Assembly (NCBI RefSeq): GCF_001592735.1
Contig: NZ_LUKE01000004.1
Location: 91,514-155,513, forward strand
Reading direction: 5' to 3'
DNA: 64,000 nt
Source: Bdellovibrio bacteriovorus
GTDB lineage: Bacteria; Bdellovibrionota; Bdellovibrionia; Bdellovibrionales; Bdellovibrionaceae
Shown: in pieces, positions 16,992 to 26,591 of the stretch
Position numbering within the stretch: the stretch's first letter is position 1
Layout of the letters: each line of letters begins with the position of its first letter
The notes under the pieces: generated by a model
The model's database searches: none
Seen by the model: only the letters and a program-made list of their open reading frames with translations
What the model was told of the DNA's origin: nothing
Program-made: the position numbers and the translations under genes

Positions 16992-19275
16992 AGCGGTGAC
17001 TTCATTAGGCCTGTCGGCAATCTTAACTCTATCTACGGTGGGTTGCAGTGACTATTTGAAGGGTGAAAAACACAAACCCGAAGTGATCGAATTTTCAGAT
17101 GCTCGCTTTAAGTGTCTGCAGGATTTGCCCACGCAAATGAAGGCATTTTCTATCGGTGAAATCAGCCAAGCCGATATCGAAGGCGGTTTTGATTGCATGA
17201 GTGAGGCCTTAAAATACTTTAACAAAAAAACCTTTGGTTCGGTTGAAGGTGGCTACACGGTTGAAGAAATCCGTCGGTTCTTTGGGAAATATTTTTTAAA
17301 ACAAAACAATGTGACGGCCGAGTTTGCGAAGGAGTTGATGAAAATCAAACGCGCGCTTGTCGGCGGAACTGTTGAGCAGCTAAAAAAAGATGAAATCGCC
17401 GGGCTTATTGAGTTTTTGTCGGTCGTAAAAAAAGAAGCGATTTTATTAACTCCCCACATAAAAATTCTTTTAAATCAAACTCATCAGAAAAAAGCTGAAT
17501 GGGAACAGATTTCCATGGCGACAGAGCAGCTGCGCCGAAGTGCCAAGAAAATATTGGAAATCACGCAGATTGCAAAATCAGATTATTCATTCGAAGACGC
17601 GAAGAATGTTTTGGCCGGATTTGCGAAATTCATTAAGGGGGAAGAAACCTTTGCCCCTTACGAGCAATATGGAGAATGGGTGCCGGTAGTTGAAGCCGTT
17701 AAAAACATTCTTTTAGGCCGTCGCGCCAACTTTACGGGCCTCAGTCAATGGATGGACGCTTTGGATTCCTTTGTCGACGTGTATGAGTTGCTGTTGAAGT
17801 ATCACTACAACTTAAGTGATTTTGAATTTAATGACGCTCAGAAATTGCGTCAAATCAGTCAGTTCTTAAATAAAGCCATGAAGGTCATCGCCGAATCTCA
17901 TCAGATGAGAATCATCGGTTATATTCCGGTACAGGACCTAGATGCTTTGATTGATCAGGTTTTGCCTAAGACCCATTTAAATATTCAACCGGCTTCTGCT
18001 AAAAAAATGTATCGTGCGGTCTTGTTAAAAATGCTCGATCCCCAGCGCAAGGCTGATACGCGTGGATTTATCGGTTTAGAGCGCAAACACCTGGCGACTT
18101 TGCAGCGGGAATACAATGTATGGCGTTTGATTCAAAGCTTCGTAGATAACGTTCCATATCCAGAAAGCACCCAAGCCTTGTCACAAGAACAACTGGTATC
18201 GGCTTATAAATCTTTTGATAAAAACTTTGTGATTGAAAAAGGTCTGACGGAAGACCCTTTTGAGCAGCAGGCTTTGAAATGGGCCTGGGAAGACTATGGC
18301 TTGTTATTACAAAGTAAGATTCCAGTTATTTATAATAGCCAGGGTCAGATGTTTATTTCTTTAAACACCGCTAAGACCGGTCAGACTTGGAAGTCCTTAT
18401 CCAAGGCCAATTTAATGCGTGGTCTGTCGCGTATTTTGATGATTGGTTATGGTGACAACGTTGATAAAACCATGAGCCAGGCAGGCATTTCCAAAGAAGG
18501 ATTAAGCTCTTGGTATGATGACTTTAAAGAGTTTTTCTTGGATATCGGCGCTTTCGATCCACGCACGGGCAACTCGGGCGGGCGCAGCTTCCAAGAGGCC
18601 AACTTTTTTACTTTCAGTGGTAATGGAAATGAGACCATGGACCAAGCTGAAACTTATGAGTTTGTCAGCACGCTGTTTGCCGCCGGACTAGCGACATCAG
18701 AAGCTTTGCAATCGGGCCTGACGAAAGTGTGCGCGATGGAAACCAAAGATCTTTTCGGAAAAGCATTCTTGAAGCAGGACTGCTTCCAAAAAGAACTGAA
18801 AAACCGTTTTGACGTTTATTTTTCGAATGTTCCCGGGATGGCGGCCTATATTAAGTCTTTAAATGACAAACAATGGGCCGAGTTTTTTAATTATTTGTTG
18901 GCAACGTCGGCGACTCCGGACCAAAAAGCAGGCTTCATCGATACGGCGAATGTTCGTACCATGACGACCATTTTGCATTACGTAGAAAACCTGATGACCA
19001 TTTATGATGCGGACCAAAACCAAACTTTCTCGTTAGACGAGGTTTACGCCGCGGCACCCAGATTTATGTCATTCCTTAAAACGGTCAAACCGGGCACTCC
19101 CGACACCTTTTTGACGGAAGGTTTTGCGTATCTGGTGTTCAAAGGTGCCATTCCGGGACCGGCGGACCTGGTGGGATTCCAATTTACGAAGAAATCTCTG
19201 CCCGAAGCTTCGCGGATGAATATTTTGCGTATTTTCGGAGCCCTCAAGGATCAATTGAACAAGCCTCAAAAGTAA
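16981..19275 (+). CDS. Large helical lipoprotein with canonical EF-hand
   Basis: The 764-residue protein has a lipobox (LSTVGC) with Cys22 and is otherwise almost entirely helical. A perfect 12-residue calcium loop lies at residues 676-687: D676, D678, N680, T682, S684, E687. It is flanked by helices (NLMTIY before, VYAAAPRFMSFL after), so this is a genuine EF-hand. The rest does not match a family I know. Its location between two barrel genes, with an 11-base overlap upstream and a 14-base gap downstream, suggests an outer-membrane complex that may respond to calcium. Calcium binding is an inference from one loop. Confidence 0.75.
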   Translation: MSFKAVTSLGLSAILTLSTVGCSDYLKGEKHKPEVIEFSDARFKCLQDLPTQMKAFSIGEISQADIEGGFDCMSEALKYFNKKTFGSVEGGYTVEEIRRFFGKYFLKQNNVTAEFAKELMKIKRALVGGTVEQLKKDEIAGLIEFLSVVKKEAILLTPHIKILLNQTHQKKAEWEQISMATEQLRRSAKKILEITQIAKSDYSFEDAKNVLAGFAKFIKGEETFAPYEQYGEWVPVVEAVKNILLGRRANFTGLSQWMDALDSFVDVYELLLKYHYNLSDFEFNDAQKLRQISQFLNKAMKVIAESHQMRIIGYIPVQDLDALIDQVLPKTHLNIQPASAKKMYRAVLLKMLDPQRKADTRGFIGLERKHLATLQREYNVWRLIQSFVDNVPYPESTQALSQEQLVSAYKSFDKNFVIEKGLTEDPFEQQALKWAWEDYGLLLQSKIPVIYNSQGQMFISLNTAKTGQTWKSLSKANLMRGLSRILMIGYGDNVDKTMSQAGISKEGLSSWYDDFKEFFLDIGAFDPRTGNSGGRSFQEANFFTFSGNGNETMDQAETYEFVSTLFAAGLATSEALQSGLTKVCAMETKDLFGKAFLKQDCFQKELKNRFDVYFSNVPGMAAYIKSLNDKQWAEFFNYLLATSATPDQKAGFIDTANVRTMTTILHYVENLMTIYDADQNQTFSLDEVYAAAPRFMSFLKTVKPGTPDTFLTEGFAYLVFKGAIPGPADLVGFQFTKKSLPEASRMNILRIFGALKDQLNKPQK

Positions 19276-19289
19276 TATAAGGTCGACCC

Positions 19290-20363
19290 ATGACGCGTTT
19301 ATGGGTTCTTATAGGTTTCATTTTATTTTCTTTATCGGCTCAAGCTAATATTGATGATGAAGCGCCTATCATTTTGCGGGGGCCGGCTAATGATGGCGTT
19401 TCTCAGCAGAATCCTCGTGCTTCCGCCCGAGTCATCCAGCTTATTGATAATAAAACTTTAAAAGCGGTTTCGAATTTCAGCGATTGGCATATCGGCGAGG
19501 TCATTGTTTTAGAATCTCAAACCCCGGGTGTGGGGATTGTGGGCTTTGTTGAAGTGACGGGGATTGAAAACAAGCAAGATGGCACGTTCGAAATCATGTG
19601 CGAGCTTTTGCGCCAGTCTCGCACCAGCTTTATTCAGGTGGGCGATCAAATGACCCATTTGGATTTAAGCAGCGATAATGAACGCTACAAAGGCACCACG
19701 GATTTAATCATTAAAGAAGAAGGCAAAAAGATTTCCGCAAAATACCGCCCCCTTTTCACTCAAGGGATCACGGCCGGTGACACGGCTCAGACTTTGTGGA
19801 AAGACGAATACATGCTGACGTGGTTTGGTCAGGTTAATTACGGCGTGAAATCCTGGTTTACGGCTTCAACAATCGTCCCCGCTTTTTTTGCGGGGGCTCC
19901 GAATGCTTCTTTTAAGGCCAAACTTTACGATTCGGTTTCGAATGTTGTTTCTTCCGGTCTGTCTTACGCGAAAATCCCAAATCAAACTTCGTCTTCTTTG
20001 AATTTGAATATCTATTGGGACTCGATTTCTTCTGAAAGTACGATCTCACATACTTTTGTCAGTATCGCGCTTTACAGTTTTGATAATGCCGAAAATGCCA
20101 CGGTGATCAAGTCTTTGGGTACGAGCAGTTTGCAAAGTGGGTATGAGCTCATCTTAAGCAACTGGGATCGCGTTTTATTGGGGCCCAGTTATAACTTTGA
20201 AAGCAAGACGGTCGGTGGCTACTTGACGTACTTGAAAATTTGGGACCGTTTCCACTTAGGTGCATCTTTGACCTCGACAGATATTACGGAATTCACTCTT
20301 TTTCCTAGCGGTGACAATGCGAATGGTTACTTCGTTTCTTTTGATGCGTACTGGAGATTTTAG
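19290..20363 (+). CDS. Secreted protein with C-terminal barrel-like domain
   Basis: The 357-residue protein has a signal peptide (RLWVLIGFILFSLSAQA). A small beta-domain covers roughly residues 35-140 (DWHIGEVIVLESQTPGVGIV and similar), then a barrel-like region (residues 170-357) ends in SFDAYWRF with a terminal Phe. It is probably an outer-membrane protein with a periplasmic N-terminal domain. The start follows AAGG at normal spacing. It is third in the operon with the 485-residue barrel and the EF-hand lipoprotein, and its stop abuts the TTG start of the methyltransferase. Family not recognised. Confidence 0.7.
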   Translation: MTRLWVLIGFILFSLSAQANIDDEAPIILRGPANDGVSQQNPRASARVIQLIDNKTLKAVSNFSDWHIGEVIVLESQTPGVGIVGFVEVTGIENKQDGTFEIMCELLRQSRTSFIQVGDQMTHLDLSSDNERYKGTTDLIIKEEGKKISAKYRPLFTQGITAGDTAQTLWKDEYMLTWFGQVNYGVKSWFTASTIVPAFFAGAPNASFKAKLYDSVSNVVSSGLSYAKIPNQTSSSLNLNIYWDSISSESTISHTFVSIALYSFDNAENATVIKSLGTSSLQSGYELILSNWDRVLLGPSYNFESKTVGGYLTYLKIWDRFHLGASLTSTDITEFTLFPSGDNANGYFVSFDAYWRF

Positions 20364-21554
20364 TTGAACGCCTTCTTTGTTTCCACCGCGATGGGATTTG
20401 AAAAAACCGCTCTTCAAGAAATGAAAGAGATCTGGCCTTATTTATTAGGCAAGGATTCGCAAACCCACACCTTGCCATTTCCGGAAGTTGTGATTGTGCC
20501 AGGGGGCCTAGAATTTGAAACCGATATCTTTGCAGGGCTGCAGCTTAATTTCTTTCTAAAAACCGCCCATCGTGTGCTTTTACGGATGGCAAATTTTAAA
20601 ACCCGCGATCTGCCAAAATTCTATCAAAAATTTAAATCCCTGCCGTGGAGAGATTATCTTCATCACGGCAATGTGGAATTCGAAGTGGCCGCGCAAAAAA
20701 GCCGCGTGAACAATGAAAAACGTTTAGAAGACAGTGCCGGGTCCGCCCTTAAAGAACTCTTCGCCTCGGTCCCCGCGGGGACCGAACCCTGTGCGACGAT
20801 TTACATTCGCATGGAAGAAGATTATTGCACCATCAGTTTGGATTCTACGGGCGAGCACTTACACAAGCGCGGATGGTCCACATTAAAAGGCGAAGCCCCT
20901 TTACGTGAAACCATCGCGAGCTTTATGCTAAAAGAATTTATTGGCGAAACCACAACACCTTCAGAGCTGGCGCGGGTGACGTTGCTAGATCCCATGTGTG
21001 GCTCTGGGACTTTATTGTCCGAAGCGCGCACCCTCTGGACGGGGCAGTTTTCGCGTCCTTTTGCTTTTCAAAAATGGAAAAAGACGCCGAAGCTTTTTCA
21101 ATCCGAAAGTTTTTCTTTAAATTATCGCATGCCCACCACACCTTTGTTTGGAAAGCTGCGCGGCTTTGATTTGAACCCCGAAATGCTCGCCGTCGCGCGA
21201 ACAAACTTTGCCGAAGCAGAAAGTCAAATTGCCAAACACACGCGAGAGTCGTTGGTGAAGGCCGACTTTGCGGTGAAAACCCAAGACGCTTTAAAGAACA
21301 CCGAGGCATTCTCAGGTCCCTTGTGGATGATCTTGAATCCGCCTTACGGGGAGCGTCTGCCTCAAGCTTTGACAGAGGGTTTTAAGGGCTTAGCAAAAGA
21401 ACTGTGTTCTCTTTACAAACCTCAGCAAATCGGCTTCTTGTATCCGGAACGCGAGCCTCTTTCAGTGATTCCAGCGGGTTATAAGAAATCTAAAGAGATT
21501 AAAATCAATAACGGGGGCTTACGCTGCCTGTTTACTGTTTTAACATCCGTGTAA
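20364..21554 (+). CDS. THUMP-domain 23S rRNA methyltransferase (RlmL N-terminal type)
   Basis: The 396-residue protein has an N-terminal THUMP RNA-binding region (MNAFFVSTAMGFEKTALQEM to about residue 165). A Rossmann methyltransferase domain follows with the SAM motif LLDPMCGSGTLL and the NPPYGERL catalytic motif IV of N-methyltransferases acting on bases. It resembles the RlmL half of RlmKL, which makes m2G2445 in 23S rRNA; the RlmK half is absent. The start is TTG immediately after the preceding stop, with GGAG eight bases upstream, so translation is coupled to the envelope genes. This is an odd pairing of rRNA modification with outer-membrane proteins. Confidence 0.88.
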   Translation: MNAFFVSTAMGFEKTALQEMKEIWPYLLGKDSQTHTLPFPEVVIVPGGLEFETDIFAGLQLNFFLKTAHRVLLRMANFKTRDLPKFYQKFKSLPWRDYLHHGNVEFEVAAQKSRVNNEKRLEDSAGSALKELFASVPAGTEPCATIYIRMEEDYCTISLDSTGEHLHKRGWSTLKGEAPLRETIASFMLKEFIGETTTPSELARVTLLDPMCGSGTLLSEARTLWTGQFSRPFAFQKWKKTPKLFQSESFSLNYRMPTTPLFGKLRGFDLNPEMLAVARTNFAEAESQIAKHTRESLVKADFAVKTQDALKNTEAFSGPLWMILNPPYGERLPQALTEGFKGLAKELCSLYKPQQIGFLYPEREPLSVIPAGYKKSKEIKINNGGLRCLFTVLTSV

Positions 21555-21636
21555 ATTTTCAGGATTACGTCAGGAAATGTCAGTCAGCGGGAATCCTAGT
21601 GGAAGTTTCCGTCCTTTCCGGCTAGATTGCGGACCC

Positions 21637-22632
21637 ATGAAAACACAAAGTCTTCTGACCGCTCTTTTTCTTTCCTCGGCACTTTTAACCACGGCTTGTA
21701 CTCGCGACGTGAAGCTGGATACTTCCGGCGGTGGTCTTCGTACCAACAGCCGCAATGGTGGTAATAATGGCGCGGCCACGTCTTTCAACTTAAAAAGCTC
21801 GTTTTCGCTGGCGGCTTTCTTAGGTGAAAGACAAATCGAAGTGATTCAATTTATCAAAGTTGCGAGCGAAACTCTGGATGCTGGTAACAATAACTTCCGC
21901 GTTGAAAAACTGAATGCCGACGGCGCTGTTCATACCTATGGGGTGAGCACCGAAGTTAAAGACTTTGTCTATGAGGGTGCTGAAGGTTCTGTTAAATCGG
22001 GAGTTTCAAAAAAAATCGCTGTGGGCCTCTCATTTCAGGGTGGACAGTTAGAGGGTTTATCGGCAGAGGCGGACAAAATTTGTGAGAACAAAGGAAAAAT
22101 CTTTCCCTGCGTAATGCGATCAAATGCGGATGCCGTTGGTAAGGATAAGTACTACGTCAACTTGCAAGAGACTGTTTACAATGTCATCGTCGCGGTGGGC
22201 AGCTCACCGGACCAACTCACTGTCCGTTTCGTGACGGAAGGTAAGATCATCGGCAGTAAGTCTGCGGCTGAAAAACGCTCTGAACAAAATATTAAAATGC
22301 AAATGAACTTGGTGGTTGATCGCGCTTCTTTAAGCACGAACACGGTTAAAATCTTAAGCTCGGCAATCACTCTTGATTATCCGAATCAAAACGACAACAC
22401 CAAGGCCCCTTGGTTTGTTAAAATGGATGGTGCCAATCAAACGGTCATCTTAGATACGAACTGCAACCGATTGAATGGATCTGCAAGCTTTGTTTCTGAC
22501 CCGAAAAAACCAGCGACTGTCATGCTATTTAGCGATGACAGCGTGTCGATCCAAGGTAAAGACTGGAATAAAACTTTGGCTGAATGCGGTCAACGTCCGG
22601 TGGTGGATCTAAGCCGTTTGCAAGTTTACTAA
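21637..22632 (+). CDS. Lipoprotein of unknown function
   Basis: The 331-residue protein has a lipobox (LLTTAC, Cys21) followed by a Gly/Asn/Ser-rich linker (residues 30-48, GGGLRTNSRNGGNNGA), then a beta-rich globular domain with several Cys residues. The linker would hold the domain away from the membrane. I see no known motif. The ATG at 21637 was chosen over 21577 because it places the signal peptide at the N-terminus; the ribosome-binding site is weak. A strong terminator follows. Confidence 0.7.
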   Translation: MKTQSLLTALFLSSALLTTACTRDVKLDTSGGGLRTNSRNGGNNGAATSFNLKSSFSLAAFLGERQIEVIQFIKVASETLDAGNNNFRVEKLNADGAVHTYGVSTEVKDFVYEGAEGSVKSGVSKKIAVGLSFQGGQLEGLSAEADKICENKGKIFPCVMRSNADAVGKDKYYVNLQETVYNVIVAVGSSPDQLTVRFVTEGKIIGSKSAAEKRSEQNIKMQMNLVVDRASLSTNTVKILSSAITLDYPNQNDNTKAPWFVKMDGANQTVILDTNCNRLNGSASFVSDPKKPATVMLFSDDSVSIQGKDWNKTLAECGQRPVVDLSRLQVY

Positions 22633-22656
22633 GTTTAGAAAAAATAAATGAGAAAT

Positions 22657-22690
22657 AAAAAAAGCCGTGGAACCCACGGCTTTTTTTATT
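22657..22690. terminator. Bidirectional intrinsic terminator
   Basis: A perfect GCCGTGG/CCACGGC stem (22664-22670 and 22674-22680, loop AAC) has seven A before it and seven T after it. It therefore serves both the plus-strand lipoprotein gene and the convergent minus-strand gene ending at 22691. Confidence 0.9.
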
Positions 22691-23890
22691 TTAAGAACCA
22701 GATGACTTCTTCTTAGGAGTTTTGGCTTTCGGCGGTGTCGCTTTTTTTGCAGCAGGGGCGGCTTCTTCTTTCACCGGGGTCTTTGCCGGGCTTCGTTGCT
22801 TCAATCGAGAATATAACGGGAAGTGATCCGAAACCCCGGTTTGCGTTTCGCTGTCCCAGCGCTTCGGATATTTACCTTTTGAAAGGTGAACATCGTTATA
22901 ACGAATCACATCGATAGTTTCGGGAAGCAGCTTATAACTGCCTTTGCCGTCAGCCAGAAGGCCTTTGCTGAAGACTTGCACGTCTAAGAAAGACCAAGAT
23001 TTGCGGTAATTATGAGTGCCATCGCAGGACTTGCAACCGACGAAGTGAGAGATCGCCCCCACATGACCCAAGGTATTCGTCAGGATCTTTTTGCTCTCTT
23101 CTTCTTCATGTGTGACGTTCAGGTCTCCGCCTAAAACCACCATGGCATCAGGGCCTTTGGCTTTAATAAGCTCTGCCGCATAAGCCGCAATCTGTTCTCG
23201 CCAATAGCTTGGGTTTGATTGGGAAGGAAAGTGACCGACTAAAAATGTGATAGGATCGCCATTAGGGGCTTTTACGGTGACTTCCAGAATACGACGAGAT
23301 TTCTCCATCCACTCTTTGTCCTTGTCATTTTCCGGCTTCCAAGGGATGGGGTGCAGGACGGGCTTTCCCAGCAAGGGCAGTCGAGACAGAAAGGCCAAGT
23401 TAATGCCACGTTTATCCGGGCCATCGATAATGACTTGAGTCTTATAGTTGGCTTTTTCTAGCACCTTATTGAGCTGAGCTAAAACCACATCGCTTTCGAT
23501 CTCAATCAGCATCAGATTGTCAGGGCCATTGCCATCAACCCCTAAAACGACTTTGCCGATATTTTCTAATTTGGCATCTAAAGCGTCTTGAGTCCAATCG
23601 GTGCCTAGGCACTCGTTGCGACGGTAGGTGCTGTCGTTATTGTCTTCACAGGCCTTGCGTAAAGAGGCATCACGCTTTTTTAACGACAAGGGCAGATAAG
23701 TTTCGTCGTTGTGGCCCGGGGTTTTTACGGTGTCAAAAAGGTTTTCTACGTTAAAACTCATCACACTGATTTCGTCATCTGCCTTCGGTGGTAGCTGCCA
23801 CGTGGGCCTGTTGAAACTGACGGCACAACCGAGGGAAAACGCGAGTAAAACTGCTAAAGATAACTGTGAAATAAGTCGTAAATTTTTCAT
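22691..23890 (-). CDS. Endonuclease/exonuclease/phosphatase-family lipoprotein
   Basis: The 399-residue protein has a lipobox (AFSLGC, Cys22) and then the EEP fold: ISVMSFNVENLFDTV, LMLIEIESD, VVLGGDLNVTHEEE and the terminal SDHFPLYSRL catalytic His motif. EEP members are DNases, phosphodiesterases or phosphatases. Here the enzyme would act outside the cytoplasm, anchored to a membrane; prey DNA or nucleotide salvage is a plausible but unproven role. The C-terminal 35 residues are Lys, Pro and Ala-rich (KTPVKEEAAPAAKKATPPKA), an unusual basic tail. The ATG at 23890 gives the correct signal peptide; a longer frame to 23953 does not. Confidence 0.82.
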   Translation of the reverse strand: MKNLRLISQLSLAVLLAFSLGCAVSFNRPTWQLPPKADDEISVMSFNVENLFDTVKTPGHNDETYLPLSLKKRDASLRKACEDNNDSTYRRNECLGTDWTQDALDAKLENIGKVVLGVDGNGPDNLMLIEIESDVVLAQLNKVLEKANYKTQVIIDGPDKRGINLAFLSRLPLLGKPVLHPIPWKPENDKDKEWMEKSRRILEVTVKAPNGDPITFLVGHFPSQSNPSYWREQIAAYAAELIKAKGPDAMVVLGGDLNVTHEEEESKKILTNTLGHVGAISHFVGCKSCDGTHNYRKSWSFLDVQVFSKGLLADGKGSYKLLPETIDVIRYNDVHLSKGKYPKRWDSETQTGVSDHFPLYSRLKQRSPAKTPVKEEAAPAAKKATPPKAKTPKKKSSGS

Positions 23891-24034
23891 GGCGTCACCA
23901 TAGAGTGTTTGACGGTTCTTCTCAAGCTCAAAGAGTTTTAAGATTTGGTTCAAGGGGCGCTGCCAAAAGATTGGCTATTGCGTAGCACGCCGCATTATGG
24001 CATAACCTTCAGAACCTTTTCTCGAGGAGATTTC

Positions 24035-24928
24035 ATGAGCAAACGAATTTTGGCACTCGCTCTGACTGCGATGTTTGTAGCCCCTGCGACACACGCTGCG
24101 GTTTTAGATGGAGACGATGCCGTTGTTTCCAGCACTTCGGGAAAATTCAAAGACTGGTCTTTAAGTTTCTTCTCTTTGGCTTCTCGTCCGAACATGGAAG
24201 AAGGCAAGCCAGACCAAAAAGACCGTTCTATTTTTGCTTACAACTATCTTTCAACCAACTACAAAGTGGATTCAACGCAACGTTATTCACTGCGCGTGCC
24301 ATTTGGTTATACCAGCCCCGGTTACAACGAACGTGGTGAAAACAAGTCTGAAGAATTCCAAATGCAAGATGTGCATTTTGTTTATTCAAACTATGACTGG
24401 GGATATATCGGCGACGTCGATCTTTCTGGTAAAGTGAAATTCTATTTGCCGACTTCAAAATCGACGTTGGATAAGAAATCAATCGGCTATCTGAAGTTTG
24501 AAGGTTATGCTGATTACACAATCAGCCGTAATTGGTCGATTGCGTACATCGCCAAACCAGAAATCTATTTGCAGACGCAAACTTCGTACATCAATTCCAA
24601 CACCGGGCGAGCAAGCCGCACGGCGATTGCCGAGCTTGAACATTATGGTCAGCTTCAGTGGGACGTGCACAGCATGGTCAGCCTTCAGCTTAAAACGGGA
24701 TTTAACGAGCGTTGGGAAAACTCCTCCGCGGCGCAAAATCTGGATGGCCGTCACTACACTCAATTCGTGTACGGTGCTGCCGCTTGGATTCGTGTGCAAC
24801 GGGGTCTGATGTTTACGTTGGTGGTTGAAAACCAAACTGAAATCGGAACGATCCGTGGTGATAGCGCGAAATACGGCCTTCCCGAAAACACGGACTATCT
24901 TCTTCTAACGAATATCGCGATTCTTTAG
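24035..24928 (+). CDS. Secreted barrel-like protein
   Basis: The 297-residue protein has a signal peptide (KRILALALTAMFVAPATHAA). Alternating strands follow (QRYSLRVPFGY, DVDLSGKVKFYLP, MVSLQLKTGF, RGLMFTLVVENQTEIG), consistent with an outer-membrane beta-barrel. Family not recognised. The start at 24035 follows CGAGGAGA; the frame extends upstream to 23945 but would lose the N-terminal signal. The stop overlaps that of the pseudouridine synthase gene by four bases (TTAG). Confidence 0.68.
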   Translation: MSKRILALALTAMFVAPATHAAVLDGDDAVVSSTSGKFKDWSLSFFSLASRPNMEEGKPDQKDRSIFAYNYLSTNYKVDSTQRYSLRVPFGYTSPGYNERGENKSEEFQMQDVHFVYSNYDWGYIGDVDLSGKVKFYLPTSKSTLDKKSIGYLKFEGYADYTISRNWSIAYIAKPEIYLQTQTSYINSNTGRASRTAIAELEHYGQLQWDVHSMVSLQLKTGFNERWENSSAAQNLDGRHYTQFVYGAAAWIRVQRGLMFTLVVENQTEIGTIRGDSAKYGLPENTDYLLLTNIAIL

Positions 24929-25776
24929 ATCTTAAAGGCGAAGTTTTCGCCGCTCAAAGGATCTGTAAATTCTAATTCACATGCTTCCAGCTCAATGGCC
25001 TCTAAGTCATTGAGCTTTTTTGCGCCGTAAGCGTGATCATTTAAGATCGGGAAGCCTTCGCAAGATAACTGCGCGCGAATCTGATGCGTTCTTCCGGTCA
25101 GCAGTTGAATGCGCAGTTCGCTTACGCCCACAGAGACTTCTTTGACATCAAGAATTTCTAAAAGACATTCTTGGAAGCCTTCTTGAAAATGGCGCTGTAC
25201 TTTTTTAGGCGCGCGGGGTGAGGGCTCCATATAATGACGAAGCAGGCCGGGTTGAAGGCCCACGCCTTCCACGCGCGCGCGATACACCTTTTTCATCTCG
25301 CGTGAAATCAAAAGCTTATTAAAGGCTGATTGAAATTCTTGAGTGCGTGCATACACGATGAGTCCACGTGTGGGCACATCCAGGCGATGAGTCACGAAAA
25401 CTTCGCCGCCTAATTCGTTAGCTAAATAACTTTGCAAGTTTTCTTGAATGTTGTCGACGCTGGCATGAACGGGCAGGCTTGAAATCTTATTGACCACCAC
25501 AAAGTGCTCATTGATGAACAACATGCGTTCGCGCCATCTTCCGTCGTTGGCGACAAAACGTCGCGGCTTCGTGTGCACGCGCACATAGTCGCCTTCAGAA
25601 ACCGAGGAATTCTTATTAAGTCGTTCGTGGTTCAAATAAATAGAGCCCAGGTCTAGCAAAAATAAAACTTCGCTCGCTGACATTTCCAAAATGCCTACTA
25701 AAACATCAATAATCGGTCCCGACCGAGGGCTGATTATATGACGAACTCCGTATTCAAATCCTCTGGCACTCTGCAT
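24925..25776 (-). CDS. RluA-family RNA pseudouridine synthase
   Basis: The 283-residue protein has an N-terminal S4-like region (SEVLFLLDLGSIYLNHERLN) and the RluA catalytic domain with HRLDVPTRG at residues 130-138. D133 is the catalytic aspartate and LTGRTHQIRAQLSCEGFPIL is the conserved downstream motif. These enzymes isomerise uridine in rRNA or tRNA; the exact site cannot be assigned. Most RluA proteins have HRLDxxTSG, whereas here Arg replaces Ser. The start at 25776 is supported by AAGGA at good spacing; the ATG at 25806 has none. Confidence 0.85.
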   Translation of the reverse strand: MQSARGFEYGVRHIISPRSGPIIDVLVGILEMSASEVLFLLDLGSIYLNHERLNKNSSVSEGDYVRVHTKPRRFVANDGRWRERMLFINEHFVVVNKISSLPVHASVDNIQENLQSYLANELGGEVFVTHRLDVPTRGLIVYARTQEFQSAFNKLLISREMKKVYRARVEGVGLQPGLLRHYMEPSPRAPKKVQRHFQEGFQECLLEILDVKEVSVGVSELRIQLLTGRTHQIRAQLSCEGFPILNDHAYGAKKLNDLEAIELEACELEFTDPLSGENFAFKI

Positions 25777-25876
25777 ACTATCCTTGATGGTTATAAAACT
25801 ACACATAGCACGGTGTGGTAAGGGTGTTCAAGTGGGGTCCTTTCCCGCATAGTAAACCTTCTGGGAGAATTCAGTA

Positions 25877-26560
25877 TTGGAATTTGCTAACGAGCCCATT
25901 TTTCAGTGGATGTCACAATTTGCTTATCAGCCGATGACGGTGTACGCGGCGTTGGTGGGCATGATGATGCTCTCGGCGGTGGGTTTTCCGATTCCTGAAG
26001 AGCTCACACTTATTTCGGTCGGTATCTTGGCTTTCATGGGGGCTCATCCCCAACACTTCCCACCCCCGTATCCGGGGGCCCCTGTTGTCAGTGTTCATAC
26101 GGCTTCAATCATTGCCTTTACCGCCGTGGTGGGGGCCGACTTCCTGATCTATGTCATCGGTCGCGTCTTTGGCAGGAAGCTTCTTTATCATCCGCGTGTT
26201 CGTCGTTTCTTCCCCGAAGATATGATGAGACGGGTGGAAGAGTGGACTCATAAATACGGCGCTTACGCGTGCGGTATCTTCCGTTTTACTCCAGGCTTGC
26301 GCTTCCCAGGCCACTTGGCTTGCGGCATGCTTCAGTACCCCGCGTGGAAGTTCTTATTGATTGATGGTATTGCGGCATTAATCAGTGTGCCGACGCAGAT
26401 CTATTTGCTGGCCCATTATGGCGAACCTATCTTGACGAAACTGCGTCAGTTTAAGATCGTTTTGTTTTCGGTCATCGGTCTATTGATTATTTACTTCGTG
26501 ATTAAGAAGTTGCGCCAACGCTGGTTGCAACGTCGGGCGCAGAGATCTCAAGGTGTGTAA
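25877..26560 (+). CDS. DedA-family membrane protein
   Basis: The 227-residue protein has the DedA pattern. A GFPIPEELTLISVGILAFMG re-entrant segment near the N-terminus is followed by VVGADFLIYVIGRVFG, then FRFTPGLRFPGHLACGML with the conserved arginines, and C-terminal membrane helices. DedA proteins are inner-membrane flippase-like transporters linked to lipid carrier recycling and membrane homeostasis. The start is TTG at 25877, with GGGAG about eight bases upstream. A basic tail (KKLRQRWLQRRAQR) is cytoplasmic. A palindromic terminator follows. Confidence 0.88.
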   Translation: MEFANEPIFQWMSQFAYQPMTVYAALVGMMMLSAVGFPIPEELTLISVGILAFMGAHPQHFPPPYPGAPVVSVHTASIIAFTAVVGADFLIYVIGRVFGRKLLYHPRVRRFFPEDMMRRVEEWTHKYGAYACGIFRFTPGLRFPGHLACGMLQYPAWKFLLIDGIAALISVPTQIYLLAHYGEPILTKLRQFKIVLFSVIGLLIIYFVIKKLRQRWLQRRAQRSQGV

Positions 26561-26591
26561 GTAAAAAAAGCGCTTTAAGCGCTTTTTTTAC
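26561..26591. terminator. Bidirectional intrinsic terminator
   Basis: An almost perfect 31-base palindrome (GTAAAAAAAGCGCTT-T-AAGCGCTTTTTTTAC) has a GCGC core and A and T flanks. It ends the DedA transcript on the plus strand and, overlapping the last codons, the convergent gene ending at 26575. Confidence 0.85.

Noticed and set aside
23945-24034. Longer start for the barrel-like protein
   Set aside because: It would bury the signal peptide; AGGAG supports the ATG at 24035.
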